Source of the DNA: JASUTC01 sp964604305
Lineage (GTDB): Bacteria > Thermotogota > Thermotogae > MWEM01
Reading direction: 5' to 3'
Length of the DNA: 43,232 nt
Assembly: GCA_964604305.1 (NCBI GenBank)
Contig: CAZRYM010000011.1
Coordinates: 1 to 43,232, forward strand
Under the pieces are notes generated by a model. That model saw only the letters and a program-made list of their open reading frames with translations, searched no databases and was not told the origin of the DNA. The translations under genes were made by a program, and so were the position numbers. This document shows, piece after piece, positions 16,247 through 24,172 of the stretch. Every line of letters begins with the position of its first letter. Position 1 is the stretch's first letter.

Positions 16247-16684
16247 ATGAAAAGGTTTATTTTGGTTATGGTGCTGATGGTATTGATCTGTTCTTCTATG
16301 TTTTCCATCAGCTGGAAATGGATACAGGAAGGGAACGAATTTCTGCTTTTGGGGATCAGTGGTAAGTCAGTTGAATTAGGTTTCAGAATTCGAGATTCCT
16401 GGTTGCCGGTTAAGTTTTATACTAATAACAATTACTTCCTTTTTTTTGTCGATGCAAATGAGGTTTTAAGGATTTACCAACTGAGGCCGTCTTCCGGATC
16501 ATGCATCTTGAAATCAAGGTTGGATTATACCTTCAATCCCGAATGGGGAAGACCTTTAAGGATTGATAAGTATTCAGATGTATCAGAAAATGAAATTGGC
16601 ATAATATTTGAGGATGATAAAACAAGAGTTTTTTCTTATGATGTTGAAAAATCTGTTATAGAGATGGTAAGAGAACATTATTAA
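16247..16684 (+). CDS. Secreted protein of unknown function
   Basis: 145 residues. A clear signal peptide occupies the first 20 or so (MKRFILVMVLMVLICSSMFS), with no lipobox cysteine in the expected place, so it is likely exported and released. The mature part is rich in aromatic and beta-forming residues and has no motif I recognise. GGGGGG lies just before the ATG. It follows speE by 58 bases but probably has its own promoter, and ends at a strong terminator shared with PFOR. Confidence 0.75.
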   Translation: MKRFILVMVLMVLICSSMFSISWKWIQEGNEFLLLGISGKSVELGFRIRDSWLPVKFYTNNNYFLFFVDANEVLRIYQLRPSSGSCILKSRLDYTFNPEWGRPLRIDKYSDVSENEIGIIFEDDKTRVFSYDVEKSVIEMVREHY

Positions 16685-16711
16685 TAGTTTACAGCGGGCT
16701 TTTGTAATAAT

Positions 16712-16747
16712 AAAAAAAACGCTCCTTTTATCAGGAGCGTTTTTTTA
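16712..16747. terminator. Bidirectional rho-independent terminator
   Basis: ACGCTCCT (16719-16726) pairs with AGGAGCGT (16733-16740) around a six-base loop. The stem is flanked by an A-run on the left and a T-run on the right, so it works in both directions between the convergent secreted-protein and PFOR genes. Confidence 0.93.
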
Positions 16748-16758
16748 TGTTCTATTTC

Positions 16759-19700
16759 TTAGTCTTCAGCCAGTTTCTTGTATTTGTTATATCTGAAGAG
16801 CATGTCTTTTTCAGCCTTTTTACTGAGCATTTCGGCTCTATCTGGGAATGTTTGCTTTAATGCTGAATATCTGATTTCGCCATCCAGGAATTCCTGGAAC
16901 TTACCGTCAAGCTCTTTTGGACCATCGAGTTGGAACGGATTTTTATCCTGATCAGCAAGTCTTGGATCATACCTGTAGATCGGCCAGTATCCACAACTGG
17001 TTGCCTTTTTCTCTTCGGCAATGGTTGTGCCCATTCCTGTCTTGATCCCGTGATTGATACATGGGGTATAGGCGATAATGAGAGAAGGGCCGTGATATGC
17101 TTCAGCTTCTTTGATAGCTTTGAAGGTTTGATTCATATTGGCACCCAACGAAATCTGTGCAACGTAAACATACCCGTAGGTTGTGGCCATTAACCCCAGA
17201 TCTTTCTTTCTAATCGGCTTTCCTGCTGCAGCAAATTTGGCTATTGCTCCGGTTGGAGTAGCCTTGGATGCCTGACCGCCGGTATTTGAGTAAACTTCTG
17301 TGTCCATAACAAGGACATTTACGTCTTCTCCTGAAGCGAGAACGTGATCCAGCCCACCGTATCCGATATCATAAGCCCATCCGTCTCCTCCGAAAATCCA
17401 GACTGATTTCTTTACAAAATAGTCTTTCAGTTCAAGGATGCTTTCCAGTGTGCATCTAATTTGTCCGGTTACCGTTGGGAGGGTTGCAATGAGAGCAGCT
17501 CTGAGTTTCGAATCCAATTCATTAGTTGCTTCCGCATCTTCACGCTTTTCGATCCATTCTTTGAAAAGTTCTTCAAGCCCGTTTTCTACACCGGCTTCAA
17601 TGGCCTGCTCCATCAGATCGTGAAGCCTGTCTCTTGTTGTGTTGATAGATATTGCCATCCCATATCCATATTCTGCGTTGTCTTCAAACAGTGAATTTGC
17701 CCATGCAGGTCCTTTGCCCTCTTTGTTGGTGCAATAAGGTGTAGCAGGGGCACTACCACCGTAAATTGAAGAACAGCCGGTTGCATTGGCGATAACCATT
17801 CTCTCGCCAAACAACTGAGTTATCAATCTTACATAAGGTGTTTCTCCACAGCCGGGGCAAGCTCCATGATATTCAAACAGAGGTCTGTTGTACATGGCAC
17901 CATTCCACATGTTATCTCCAAGTGGATTCCTGTCTGGGAGTTCTTCAGTAAATCTGAAATTATTCATACTTTCTTCAACAGCATCTTCGATCGGAGTCAT
18001 AACGAGTGCCTTTTTGCCGCCTTTTCCCGGGCATACCTGAGCACAGTTTCCGCAACCGGTACAATCAAGTCCGCTGATTTGAAGGGTAAATTTATAATCA
18101 TTCTTAAGTTTAGGATTCATAGGTGTTATAGTTGTGAGTGTTTCAGGTGCGTCCTTCAATTCTTCTTCTGTTACCAGTCTTGGTCTGATGACGGCATGAG
18201 GACATACCATGACACACTGGTTACACTGTATACAGTTTTCAGCATCCCATTTTGGAATGTTAACTGCAACACCGCGTTTTTCATAAGCGGTTGTTCCGGG
18301 TTCAAATGAACCATCTGGACTAAATTTCGAAACAGGAAGTGTGTCTCCCTTTTTCGCATTCATAACATCAGCGACTTCTCTGACAAATTCAGTCTTGTTC
18401 ATATCAACAGGTTTTTCTTCGACTTTCAGTTCAGCCCATTCTGCAGGAACTTTTACTTCCTCATAAGATTCACCCATATCAACGGATTTGAAATTCATCT
18501 CAACGATATTCTTACCCTTTTTACCGTATGTTTTTTCAATAGCCTTTTTCATATAATCTTTTGCCTCATCGTAAGGAATGATATCTGCTAATTTAAAGAA
18601 TGCAGACTGCATAATTGTGTTGATTCTTTCTCCCATTCCAATTTCTGCAGCAATTTTGAATCCATCGATGATGTAAAATTTCGCGTTTTTCTCAGCAAGT
18701 TGTTTCTTTAGGGAATTTGGAAGTTCTTTTTCCAATTCATCTTTTGTCCAATTGGTATTCAAAAGGAAGATTCCGCCATCCTTAAGTCCCTCAACCAGGT
18801 CAAACATGTTGACATACGCTTGTCTGTGGCATGCGATGAAATCTGCAGTTTCCACAAGATACGGTGATTTTATTGGGTTAGGTCCAAATCTCAGATGTGA
18901 TCTGGTAACGCCACCTGATTTTTTGGAGTCGTATTCAAAATATCCCTGAGCGTACATATCAGTATGATCACCGATTATTTTGATGGAATTTTTATTTGCT
19001 CCAACTGTACCATCCGAACCGAATCCCCAGAACAAGCATCTTTTTACTTCCGGACCTTCAGTTATGATTTGTTCATCCACTTCAAGGGAAGTGAAAGAGA
19101 CATCATCCTTGATTCCGATTGTGAAATGGTCTTTAGGTTGTTTGCCTTTGAGGTTGTCGAATACAGCCTTTGCCATGGAAGGTGTGAATTCCTTGGAACT
19201 TAGCCCATAACGGCCTCCAACAATAGTAGGTGCATTCTTTTGACCGTAGAACGCAAATTTGATATCCTCATAAAGAGGTTCACCGGCTGAACCGGGTTCT
19301 TTAGTTCTGTCCAATACGGCAATGGATTTAACCGTTTCAGGAACAACTGCCAAAAGATGTTCCACGGAGAACGGTCTAAATAATCTAACTTTAATGAGCC
19401 CTACCTTTTCCCCATGTGCGTTGAGGTAATCAACAGTCTGTTCAAGTGTATCCAGACCTGATCCCATTGCTACAACAATTCTGTCAGCTTCAGGATGTCC
19501 AACGTAATCAAATAATCTGTATTTTCTTCCTGTGAGATTTTCCACCATTCTCATCTTTTCTTCTACGATATAAGGCACTTTTTCGTAATAAAGATTTGCC
19601 CTTTCCCTGTTTTGGAAGAAAATGTCTGGGTTTTGAGCTGTTCCTCTTGTGACTGGCTTTTCCGGTCTTAAAGCTTTATCCTTAAAGGCTCTGACTGCAT

Positions 19701-20292
19701 CGTAATTAACCAATTTTGCCAGGTCATCATAATCAAAGAGTTCTACTTTCTGAATTTCATGTGAGGTTCTGAATCCGTCGAAGAAATGCAAGAACGGAAG
19801 ACTCGACTCCATAGCCGATAAATGAGCTACGATAGCCAAATCATGAGCTTCTTGGACACCTGCTGAAGAAAGCAGCGAGAAACCGGTCTGTCTGCAATGC
19901 ATGACATCTGAATGATCTCCAAAAATAGATAATGCATGTGTTGCAACACTTCTTGCCGATACGTGAAAAACAGCAGGAAGTAATTCTCCGGAGATTTTGT
20001 TCATATTTGGAATCATGAGAAGCAATCCCTGTGAAGCAGTGAATGTTGTTGTTAATGAACCTCCCTGAAGGGCTCCGTGTACTGCTCCTGAAGCACCTCC
20101 CTCTGATTGCAGTTCGGAAACTTTTACTTTTTGTCCGAACACGTTTTTCCTTCCATCAGCAGCCCAAGCATCCGCAAACTCTCCCATCGGTGAAGATGGT
20201 GTAATCGGATAAATGGCAGCAACTTCAGAAAAGGCATATGCCACATGTGTGGTGGCGGTGTTACCGTCTACAGTTACCATTTTCTTACCCAC
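16759..20292 (-). CDS. nifJ: Pyruvate:ferredoxin (flavodoxin) oxidoreductase
   Basis: 1177 residues, a single-chain PFOR. It oxidises pyruvate with CoA to acetyl-CoA and CO2 and reduces ferredoxin, the central step of anaerobic pyruvate use. The N-terminal domain starts V-D-G-N-T-A-T-T-H-V-A-Y-A-F and has Y-P-I-T-P-S-S-P-M. Two [4Fe-4S] ferredoxin motifs are at about 685-700 (CIQCNQCVMVCP) and 740-755 (CTGCGNCAQVCP). A third cluster and the thiamine pyrophosphate site follow (H-G-A-C-P-G-C-G-E-T-P, then GDGWAYDIGYGG at about 970). I start at GTG 20292, eight bases after AAGGAAGG; a longer frame upstream adds unmatched residues. Confidence 0.97.
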   Translation of the reverse strand: MGKKMVTVDGNTATTHVAYAFSEVAAIYPITPSSPMGEFADAWAADGRKNVFGQKVKVSELQSEGGASGAVHGALQGGSLTTTFTASQGLLLMIPNMNKISGELLPAVFHVSARSVATHALSIFGDHSDVMHCRQTGFSLLSSAGVQEAHDLAIVAHLSAMESSLPFLHFFDGFRTSHEIQKVELFDYDDLAKLVNYDAVRAFKDKALRPEKPVTRGTAQNPDIFFQNRERANLYYEKVPYIVEEKMRMVENLTGRKYRLFDYVGHPEADRIVVAMGSGLDTLEQTVDYLNAHGEKVGLIKVRLFRPFSVEHLLAVVPETVKSIAVLDRTKEPGSAGEPLYEDIKFAFYGQKNAPTIVGGRYGLSSKEFTPSMAKAVFDNLKGKQPKDHFTIGIKDDVSFTSLEVDEQIITEGPEVKRCLFWGFGSDGTVGANKNSIKIIGDHTDMYAQGYFEYDSKKSGGVTRSHLRFGPNPIKSPYLVETADFIACHRQAYVNMFDLVEGLKDGGIFLLNTNWTKDELEKELPNSLKKQLAEKNAKFYIIDGFKIAAEIGMGERINTIMQSAFFKLADIIPYDEAKDYMKKAIEKTYGKKGKNIVEMNFKSVDMGESYEEVKVPAEWAELKVEEKPVDMNKTEFVREVADVMNAKKGDTLPVSKFSPDGSFEPGTTAYEKRGVAVNIPKWDAENCIQCNQCVMVCPHAVIRPRLVTEEELKDAPETLTTITPMNPKLKNDYKFTLQISGLDCTGCGNCAQVCPGKGGKKALVMTPIEDAVEESMNNFRFTEELPDRNPLGDNMWNGAMYNRPLFEYHGACPGCGETPYVRLITQLFGERMVIANATGCSSIYGGSAPATPYCTNKEGKGPAWANSLFEDNAEYGYGMAISINTTRDRLHDLMEQAIEAGVENGLEELFKEWIEKREDAEATNELDSKLRAALIATLPTVTGQIRCTLESILELKDYFVKKSVWIFGGDGWAYDIGYGGLDHVLASGEDVNVLVMDTEVYSNTGGQASKATPTGAIAKFAAAGKPIRKKDLGLMATTYGYVYVAQISLGANMNQTFKAIKEAEAYHGPSLIIAYTPCINHGIKTGMGTTIAEEKKATSCGYWPIYRYDPRLADQDKNPFQLDGPKELDGKFQEFLDGEIRYSALKQTFPDRAEMLSKKAEKDMLFRYNKYKKLAED

Positions 20293-20340
20293 AGTTTCAT
20301 CCTTCCTTTCATCTGTAAAGTTATATTCCCATTTGAGAAA

Positions 20341-20349
20341 ATTATAACA
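20341..20349 (-). promoter_or_regulatory. Extended -10 promoter for PFOR
   Basis: The minus strand reads TGTTATAAT, 49 bases before the GTG start. No clear -35 is present. Confidence 0.6.
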
Positions 20350-20495
20350 TAAACTCTCAATGTTTTCCATCTATGGATTATCGTAAAAACTCAGAGGGGT
20401 TTTGTTTCGCAAATTTCAATTACTTGGCAAATGATTAGTACCAGGTAGGCCTATTTAACTGTGACAATGTAAAAACATATTGGAGTAAAACTAAT

Positions 20496-20524
20496 TTGCA
20501 TTACGTCTGTATATATGTTATACT
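20496..20524 (+). promoter_or_regulatory. Promoter for the 53-residue gene
   Basis: TTGCAT (20496-20501), a 17-base spacer and TATACT (20519-20524). A TG lies one base further upstream, so both the -35 and the extended -10 support it. Confidence 0.6.
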
Positions 20525-20690
20525 GACTATGCTGCGAAGTTTCTGACTTCTAAGAGCAAATATTATATTTTATACAGTTAAAATTATTATGTATTGGTTA
20601 TTTGTACCTTTAAAGAGGATCACGAGTCTATGTTTCCTGTTTATGGAAGGGCTATCAGATTCAATACCATATTATATGAGAGGTGATATT

Positions 20691-20852
20691 ATGGGTAACA
20701 CACAACAATTGAGAAAAGAGATTATCAAAATGGAAAAAGTTTTAGAACTTGCCGAGGCAAAAGGCGATTTCGATTTTGAGCTTGAATCCAAAATTCAACA
20801 GGCAAAAGCATTACTCCCTGAATACAATTTCAACAGGATTACCGAAAGTTAG
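20691..20852 (+). CDS. Small helical protein of unknown function (53 residues)
   Basis: The start at 20691 is set by GAGGTGAT seven bases upstream; the longer frame from 20589 has no binding site. The product is 53 residues, acidic and probably two helices (LRKEIIKMEKVLELAEAKGD, then a second amphipathic stretch). I recognise no family. It has its own promoter at 20496 and its own terminator at 20877, so it is a one-gene transcription unit between PFOR and the flagellar operon. A complete transcription and translation setup is the main argument that it is real. Confidence 0.65.
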   Translation: MGNTQQLRKEIIKMEKVLELAEAKGDFDFELESKIQQAKALLPEYNFNRITES

Positions 20853-20876
20853 TTGCGCCTTTTGTTGCTATTGTTT

Positions 20877-20905
20877 AAGGGGGGCTTTATGCTCCCTTTT
20901 TTTTT
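20877..20905 (+). terminator. Rho-independent terminator
   Basis: AAGGGGGGC pairs with GCTCCCTT around TTTAT, with one bulge and one G-T pair, followed by nine T. It ends the 53-residue gene. Confidence 0.85.
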
Positions 20906-20930
20906 GCCAATTTCTTAATTTATCAACGGA

Positions 20931-20939
20931 TGGTATAAT
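20931..20939 (+). promoter_or_regulatory. Extended -10 (sigma-70) promoter for flgM
   Basis: TGGTATAAT lies immediately upstream of the sigma-28 promoter at 20943, giving two promoters in tandem for the flagellar genes. Confidence 0.5.
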
Positions 20940-20942
20940 CTC

Positions 20943-20969
20943 TCAAGTTTAAGAAAAGACTTCCGATAA
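20943..20969 (+). promoter_or_regulatory. Sigma-28 (flagellar) promoter for flgM-flgN-flgL
   Basis: TCAAGTTT (20943-20950), an 11-base spacer and TCCGATAA (20962-20969). Against the FliA/SigD consensus TAAAGTTT-N11-GCCGATAA it matches seven of eight in each box with exact spacing. The flgM start is 46 bases downstream. Confidence 0.8.
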
Positions 20970-21014
20970 ACATATGTAAAGGATAAAACAATTTGTAATT
21001 AAGAGGTGTTTGTG

Positions 21015-21299
21015 ATGATTGACCCCGGTGGTATTAACAGGATTAATTCTCCCGATCTGTATAAGCAGCTGAGAAATGCACAAAACCAACAAAAACAGGA
21101 TAAAAAAGTCAAAGATGATCCGTCGCTTTTCAAATCTGAAAATCTGGAAAAAAGTAGTACGATCAGACAAATGTTGGCTGAAGTCAACAAGTTGCCGGAA
21201 GTCAGAGAAAAGCTTGTGAACCATTTCCAGGAACTTATTAGGAATGATGCCTATCACACTGATTCTGAAAAGATCATTAACAAGATCCTGGGACTGTGA
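21015..21299 (+). CDS. flgM: Anti-sigma-28 factor FlgM
   Basis: 94 residues. FlgM binds sigma-28 and holds off late flagellar genes until it is exported. The N-terminus has the family's G-G-I-N-R-I-N, the middle is polar and probably disordered, and the C-terminal half carries the sigma-binding helices: S-T-I-R-Q-M-L-A-E-V-N-K-L-P-E-V-R, then I-R-N-D-A-Y and a final K-I-I-N-K-I-L. ATG 21015 is eight bases after AAGAGG; GTG at 21012 and 21006 are less likely. The sigma-28 promoter directly upstream would let sigma-28 drive its own inhibitor. The protein is divergent, so recognition relies on pattern plus neighbours. Confidence 0.82.
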   Translation: MIDPGGINRINSPDLYKQLRNAQNQQKQDKKVKDDPSLFKSENLEKSSTIRQMLAEVNKLPEVREKLVNHFQELIRNDAYHTDSEKIINKILGL

Positions 21300-21312
21300 A
21301 CGGAGGCTTGCT

Positions 21313-21801
21313 TTGGAACAGCTAAAGGGTTTTAAAGATCACATTGTAAACTTAACAGCACTGTTTAAAGCATACGGTGAGATACTCAAAAAGAAAGAAA
21401 ATTATATTATAAACGGAAAATATGAGGAACTCACTGAACTCGTGCCTGAAGAGGAATCCATGGTTGTGGAGATAGATACAGCTGAAAATAAACGGCAGGA
21501 ATATTCAGAGGCATTATGTCAGGCAATGAATATTCCGGCTAATTCATCAGTATCTGAAATTGCCGAAGCCCTTGGTGAAGATGAAGGTACAAAACTGATG
21601 ATTCTCATTGCCAGATTAATGGAATGCCTGCAGGAAATCAGTATGCTTCATTTTAACATTGACAGAATGATTGGCTTTCAGTTAAAAAATATAAGAATAC
21701 TTCAGGATACAGCGAGTGGCCAAGATAGGATCAACACTTATGATATGAAAGGGAAATACCGTCCGGATAATCAGAAGAAGCTTTTTAACGGACAGGGTTA
21801 A
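21313..21801 (+). CDS. flgN: Flagellar chaperone FlgN
   Basis: 162 residues, almost entirely helical and coiled-coil-like. FlgN is the export chaperone of the hook-filament junction proteins FlgK and FlgL. The family feature is an N-terminal L-x-x-L-F-K-A-Y-x-E-I-L-K-K-K-E-N-Y-I-I segment with a basic-acidic repeat, and a polar C-terminus ending near Y-D-x-K-G-K-Y. TTG 21313 is the start: GGAGG lies six bases upstream, just after the flgM stop. Upstream in-frame ATG codons lie inside flgM. Position between flgM and flgL supports the call; sequence alone would be less certain. Confidence 0.82.
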   Translation: MEQLKGFKDHIVNLTALFKAYGEILKKKENYIINGKYEELTELVPEEESMVVEIDTAENKRQEYSEALCQAMNIPANSSVSEIAEALGEDEGTKLMILIARLMECLQEISMLHFNIDRMIGFQLKNIRILQDTASGQDRINTYDMKGKYRPDNQKKLFNGQG

Positions 21802-21822
21802 AAAACGGGAAGGTGTTCAAAG

Positions 21823-22716
21823 ATGCGAGTAAATCACACGATGCTTCATAATACAATATTACAAGATATTACCAGAGACTATAAACGGGTCGCAAAGTTA
21901 CACGAACAGGGATCTTCGGGATTGAAGGTAAGATACCCATCTGATGACGCAATCATTGCTACAAGGGCTTCAAATGCGACTTCCAGATTAAGAGAGATGG
22001 AACAATCAAAACGAAACGGGAACACTGTGAGCACATATCTTAAGATGTACGATAATGTGACTCAGGAGATGTCAGCTCTGGTGACGAGAACAAGAGAATT
22101 AACAGTACAAGGAGCAAATGGGACACTGACTCCCGAAGACAAAAAGACTATTTCTCAGGAAATTCGCAAAATCAGAGATCACATGATTCAACTGGCAAAC
22201 ACTAATCTTGGAGGAGAACACATATTTGGCGGAGCAGATTCTGCAAATGCACCGGTGAATGACGACGGAACAATCAATCTCCCGCCAAAAGCTGATATTG
22301 CTCAAAGTGTGGACCTTGGAGGATATAACTTCGAATACGGTTTAACCGTATATGATTCATTTGTTGTGGATGGAAACGAGAGTGTCTTCAACCTGTTGGA
22401 TAATATCATTAAAAATCTGGATAAAGAAAATCCCCAGGATTATCTCAACAATATCGCTTTGGTAAAAGTCGAGAGATTTGAATACAATATACAGCAAACA
22501 ACTGCCCAAAACGGTGCTTCGGAAAGATTTCTTGAAATGTCAACGAATCGATTTGAAGAGTACACCAACTTTTTAACCGAATACGTTTCCAAAGAGCAGG
22601 ATGCAGATTTTTTGGAGACTTATACAAATCTTCAAAACCAACAGACAGTCCTTCAAGCAGCTTTGAAAACAGGAGCGAACGTTATGATGACATCGCTGGT
22701 AGACTTTGTCAGATAA
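21823..22716 (+). CDS. flgL: Flagellar hook-associated protein 3 (hook-filament junction)
   Basis: 297 residues, usual FlgL size. The flagellin-like N-terminus has H-x-Q-G-S-S-G-L-K-V-R-Y-P-S-D-D, and the C-terminus ends with T-N-L-Q-N-Q-Q-T-V-L-Q-A-A-L, both of which pack in the D0/D1 core. It carries the G-G-E-H-I-F-G-G-A insertion common in FlgL. AAGGTG precedes the ATG. It is last in the flgM-flgN-flgL operon and is followed by a terminator. flgK, which nearly always lies between flgN and flgL, is absent here; the length and FlgL-specific features argue against this being FlgK. Confidence 0.88.
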   Translation: MRVNHTMLHNTILQDITRDYKRVAKLHEQGSSGLKVRYPSDDAIIATRASNATSRLREMEQSKRNGNTVSTYLKMYDNVTQEMSALVTRTRELTVQGANGTLTPEDKKTISQEIRKIRDHMIQLANTNLGGEHIFGGADSANAPVNDDGTINLPPKADIAQSVDLGGYNFEYGLTVYDSFVVDGNESVFNLLDNIIKNLDKENPQDYLNNIALVKVERFEYNIQQTTAQNGASERFLEMSTNRFEEYTNFLTEYVSKEQDADFLETYTNLQNQQTVLQAALKTGANVMMTSLVDFVR

Positions 22717-22746
22717 TAATAATAGTATGATCGTAAATAGGATTAA

Positions 22747-22776
22747 GGGGGGGGTCACGGACCGCCCCGTTTTTTT
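22747..22776 (+). terminator. Rho-independent terminator after flgL
   Basis: A G-run (22747-22754) with TC pairs with GACC and CCCC around ACG, with one mismatch, followed by seven T. Confidence 0.85.
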
Positions 22777-22796
22777 GGAAGTATGTTTTTTTAACG

Positions 22797-23261
22797 CTAC
22801 TGTTTAGGATACTCCGTCAAAGAAATATAAAAAACTTCAGAGTCGTCCTGGCAATCCACCCTCATGATTGAATAAGGTGTTTCAAATCCAGCGTTTCCTT
22901 TTGAACCGCTGGCGGTAATTCTTTGATAAGCATCCAATACATGATACTGAAGTGAAAATAGTCCATTTCTGTATAACCAGGAGATGATGATCAATTCTTT
23001 GTCAGAGTTTCGTCTTAATGAAGGAGGAGATGGTTGTTCAAGGGTGATGTTGTTTAAAGCAGGTACATAATAGAAACTCATTGTTGATCCCCATGGCCGA
23101 TAATGATACATCGTTTTGTATACCATGTTGCCATTATCAGTGTAAGTGTAGTATGCCATGCCGTAATTCATCCAATGATCGACAACGAGATTGTTGATAT
23201 ATGCAGAAAAAGAGATTCCTGAAATGAAAAGGACAACAGCAAAGGCAAAAACATTCTTCAT
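22797..23261 (-). CDS. Secreted protein of unknown function
   Basis: 154 residues. A signal peptide covers the first 20 or so (MKNVFAFAVVLFISGISFSA). The mature part is rich in tyrosine and tryptophan with no motif I know. ATG 23261 follows GGAGAG; an in-frame GTG nine bases upstream is less likely. It is a single-gene unit, convergent with the flagellar operon and divergent from surE, with its own extended -10 promoter. Confidence 0.72.
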   Translation of the reverse strand: MKNVFAFAVVLFISGISFSAYINNLVVDHWMNYGMAYYTYTDNGNMVYKTMYHYRPWGSTMSFYYVPALNNITLEQPSPPSLRRNSDKELIIISWLYRNGLFSLQYHVLDAYQRITASGSKGNAGFETPYSIMRVDCQDDSEVFYISLTEYPKQ

Positions 23262-23318
23262 AATAATCACTCTCCAAAGTAACTGGCTTTATCTTTTAAC
23301 GCTTCGATAGTGCATTCT

Positions 23319-23327
23319 ATTATAACA
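23319..23327 (-). promoter_or_regulatory. Extended -10 promoter for the secreted-protein gene
   Basis: The minus strand reads TGTTATAAT, 58 bases before ATG 23261. It lies only 11 bases from the plus-strand -10 of surE. Confidence 0.55.
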
Positions 23328-23338
23328 CGGACAAATCA

Positions 23339-23347
23339 TGATATAAT
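23339..23347 (+). promoter_or_regulatory. Extended -10 promoter for surE
   Basis: TGATATAAT lies 66 bases before the surE TTG. Its -35 region overlaps the divergent promoter at 23319. Confidence 0.55.
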
Positions 23348-23412
23348 CTTAATGATAGAATATTACAAGTTGCATTGTATGAGTTTTACAAATAAGGAAA
23401 AGAGGTAGAAAA

Positions 23413-24168
23413 TTGAAAATTTTAATAACAAATGATGATGGGGTTCATGCTGAGGGAATAGACTGTTTATATTCATGTTTGAAAAAAGCCGGACATGAGG
23501 TTGTGGTTTCCGCTCCATATACAGAGCAAAGTGCAACCGGACATGCCATAACGCTGCGTAAACCCATATGGACCAAGAAGATCTTTAAAAAAGATACTTT
23601 TTTTGGATACGGAGTGACAGGGACACCCGCTGACAGTGTCAAGATAGGTATATTGGAATTGGCGGGAAAGGATGTTGATCTTGTTGTATCCGGCATCAAC
23701 AGAGGGGCCAATCTCGGAACGGATATCCCCTATTCAGGGACTGTCTCAGGTGCTCTTGAAGGGGCTATTATGGGATATCCGTCAATAGCTATCTCCAGTA
23801 TCAATCCGAAAGAACCGCATTTTTGTACTGCAGGTGATTTTTTGGTTGATTTTTTAAAAGACTTTGATGTGACAACCATTAGACGATTTGGTGCGTTGAA
23901 TATAAACGTTCCTTCAATAAAATACGAATTTATTAAAGGATTCGCATATACAAAACAGAGTTCCAGAAGATTTGACGATTATTTTGAGAAGAGAATGGAC
24001 CCTTATGGTAATGATTATTTCTGGTTAATGGGAGATATAAAGGAAGAGGAGTTACCGGATGACAGTGATTGGATAGCCATTCAAAAGAATTATGTTTCTG
24101 TAACTCCTCTGACCGTGTTCATGTATGACAATGAATGGTATAAAGATTTGAAGAAAACGGAAGGATGA
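23413..24168 (+). CDS. surE: 5'/3'-nucleotidase SurE
   Basis: 251 residues, full length. SurE is a metal-dependent phosphatase of nucleoside monophosphates linked to stationary-phase survival. The metal site is at the N-terminus, ILITNDDGVHAEGI (D8-D9), and the other conserved motifs are seen: A-P-Y-T-E-Q-S-A-T-G-H, V-T-G-T-P-A-D-S-V and V-S-G-I-N-R-G-A-N-L-G-T-D-I-P-Y-S-G-T-V. TTG is the start codon, seven bases after AGAGG. It leads a run with def and fmt. Confidence 0.97.
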   Translation: MKILITNDDGVHAEGIDCLYSCLKKAGHEVVVSAPYTEQSATGHAITLRKPIWTKKIFKKDTFFGYGVTGTPADSVKIGILELAGKDVDLVVSGINRGANLGTDIPYSGTVSGALEGAIMGYPSIAISSINPKEPHFCTAGDFLVDFLKDFDVTTIRRFGALNINVPSIKYEFIKGFAYTKQSSRRFDDYFEKRMDPYGNDYFWLMGDIKEEELPDDSDWIAIQKNYVSVTPLTVFMYDNEWYKDLKKTEG

Positions 24169-24172
24169 TTGC

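Larger units (their letters stand above)
20293..20690. other. Divergent regulatory region between PFOR and the 53-residue gene
   Basis: No gene is supported. It holds the PFOR promoter at 20341-20349 (minus), a plus-strand promoter at 20496-20524, a perfect TAGGCCTA palindrome near 20447 and a possible stem TTACTTGG/CCAGGTAG with two G-T pairs. The leader from the plus promoter to the next start is about 160 bases, longer than others in the window; I see no known riboswitch. Confidence 0.55.

Noticed and set aside
16759..20292. Plus-strand reading frames across PFOR
   Set aside because: They are shadows of PFOR codons, with no binding sites or family matches.
20447..20454. TAGGCCTA palindrome as a regulator site for PFOR
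   Set aside because: Eight bases alone are too short to support an operator, and it does not match a Rex-type site.
21823..22716. Reading this gene as flgK
   Set aside because: The product is under 300 residues; FlgK is usually 450 or more, and the features fit FlgL.
23096..23103. GCCGATAA resembling a sigma-28 -10
   Set aside because: No -35 box at 11 bases and it lies within a gene on the opposite strand.
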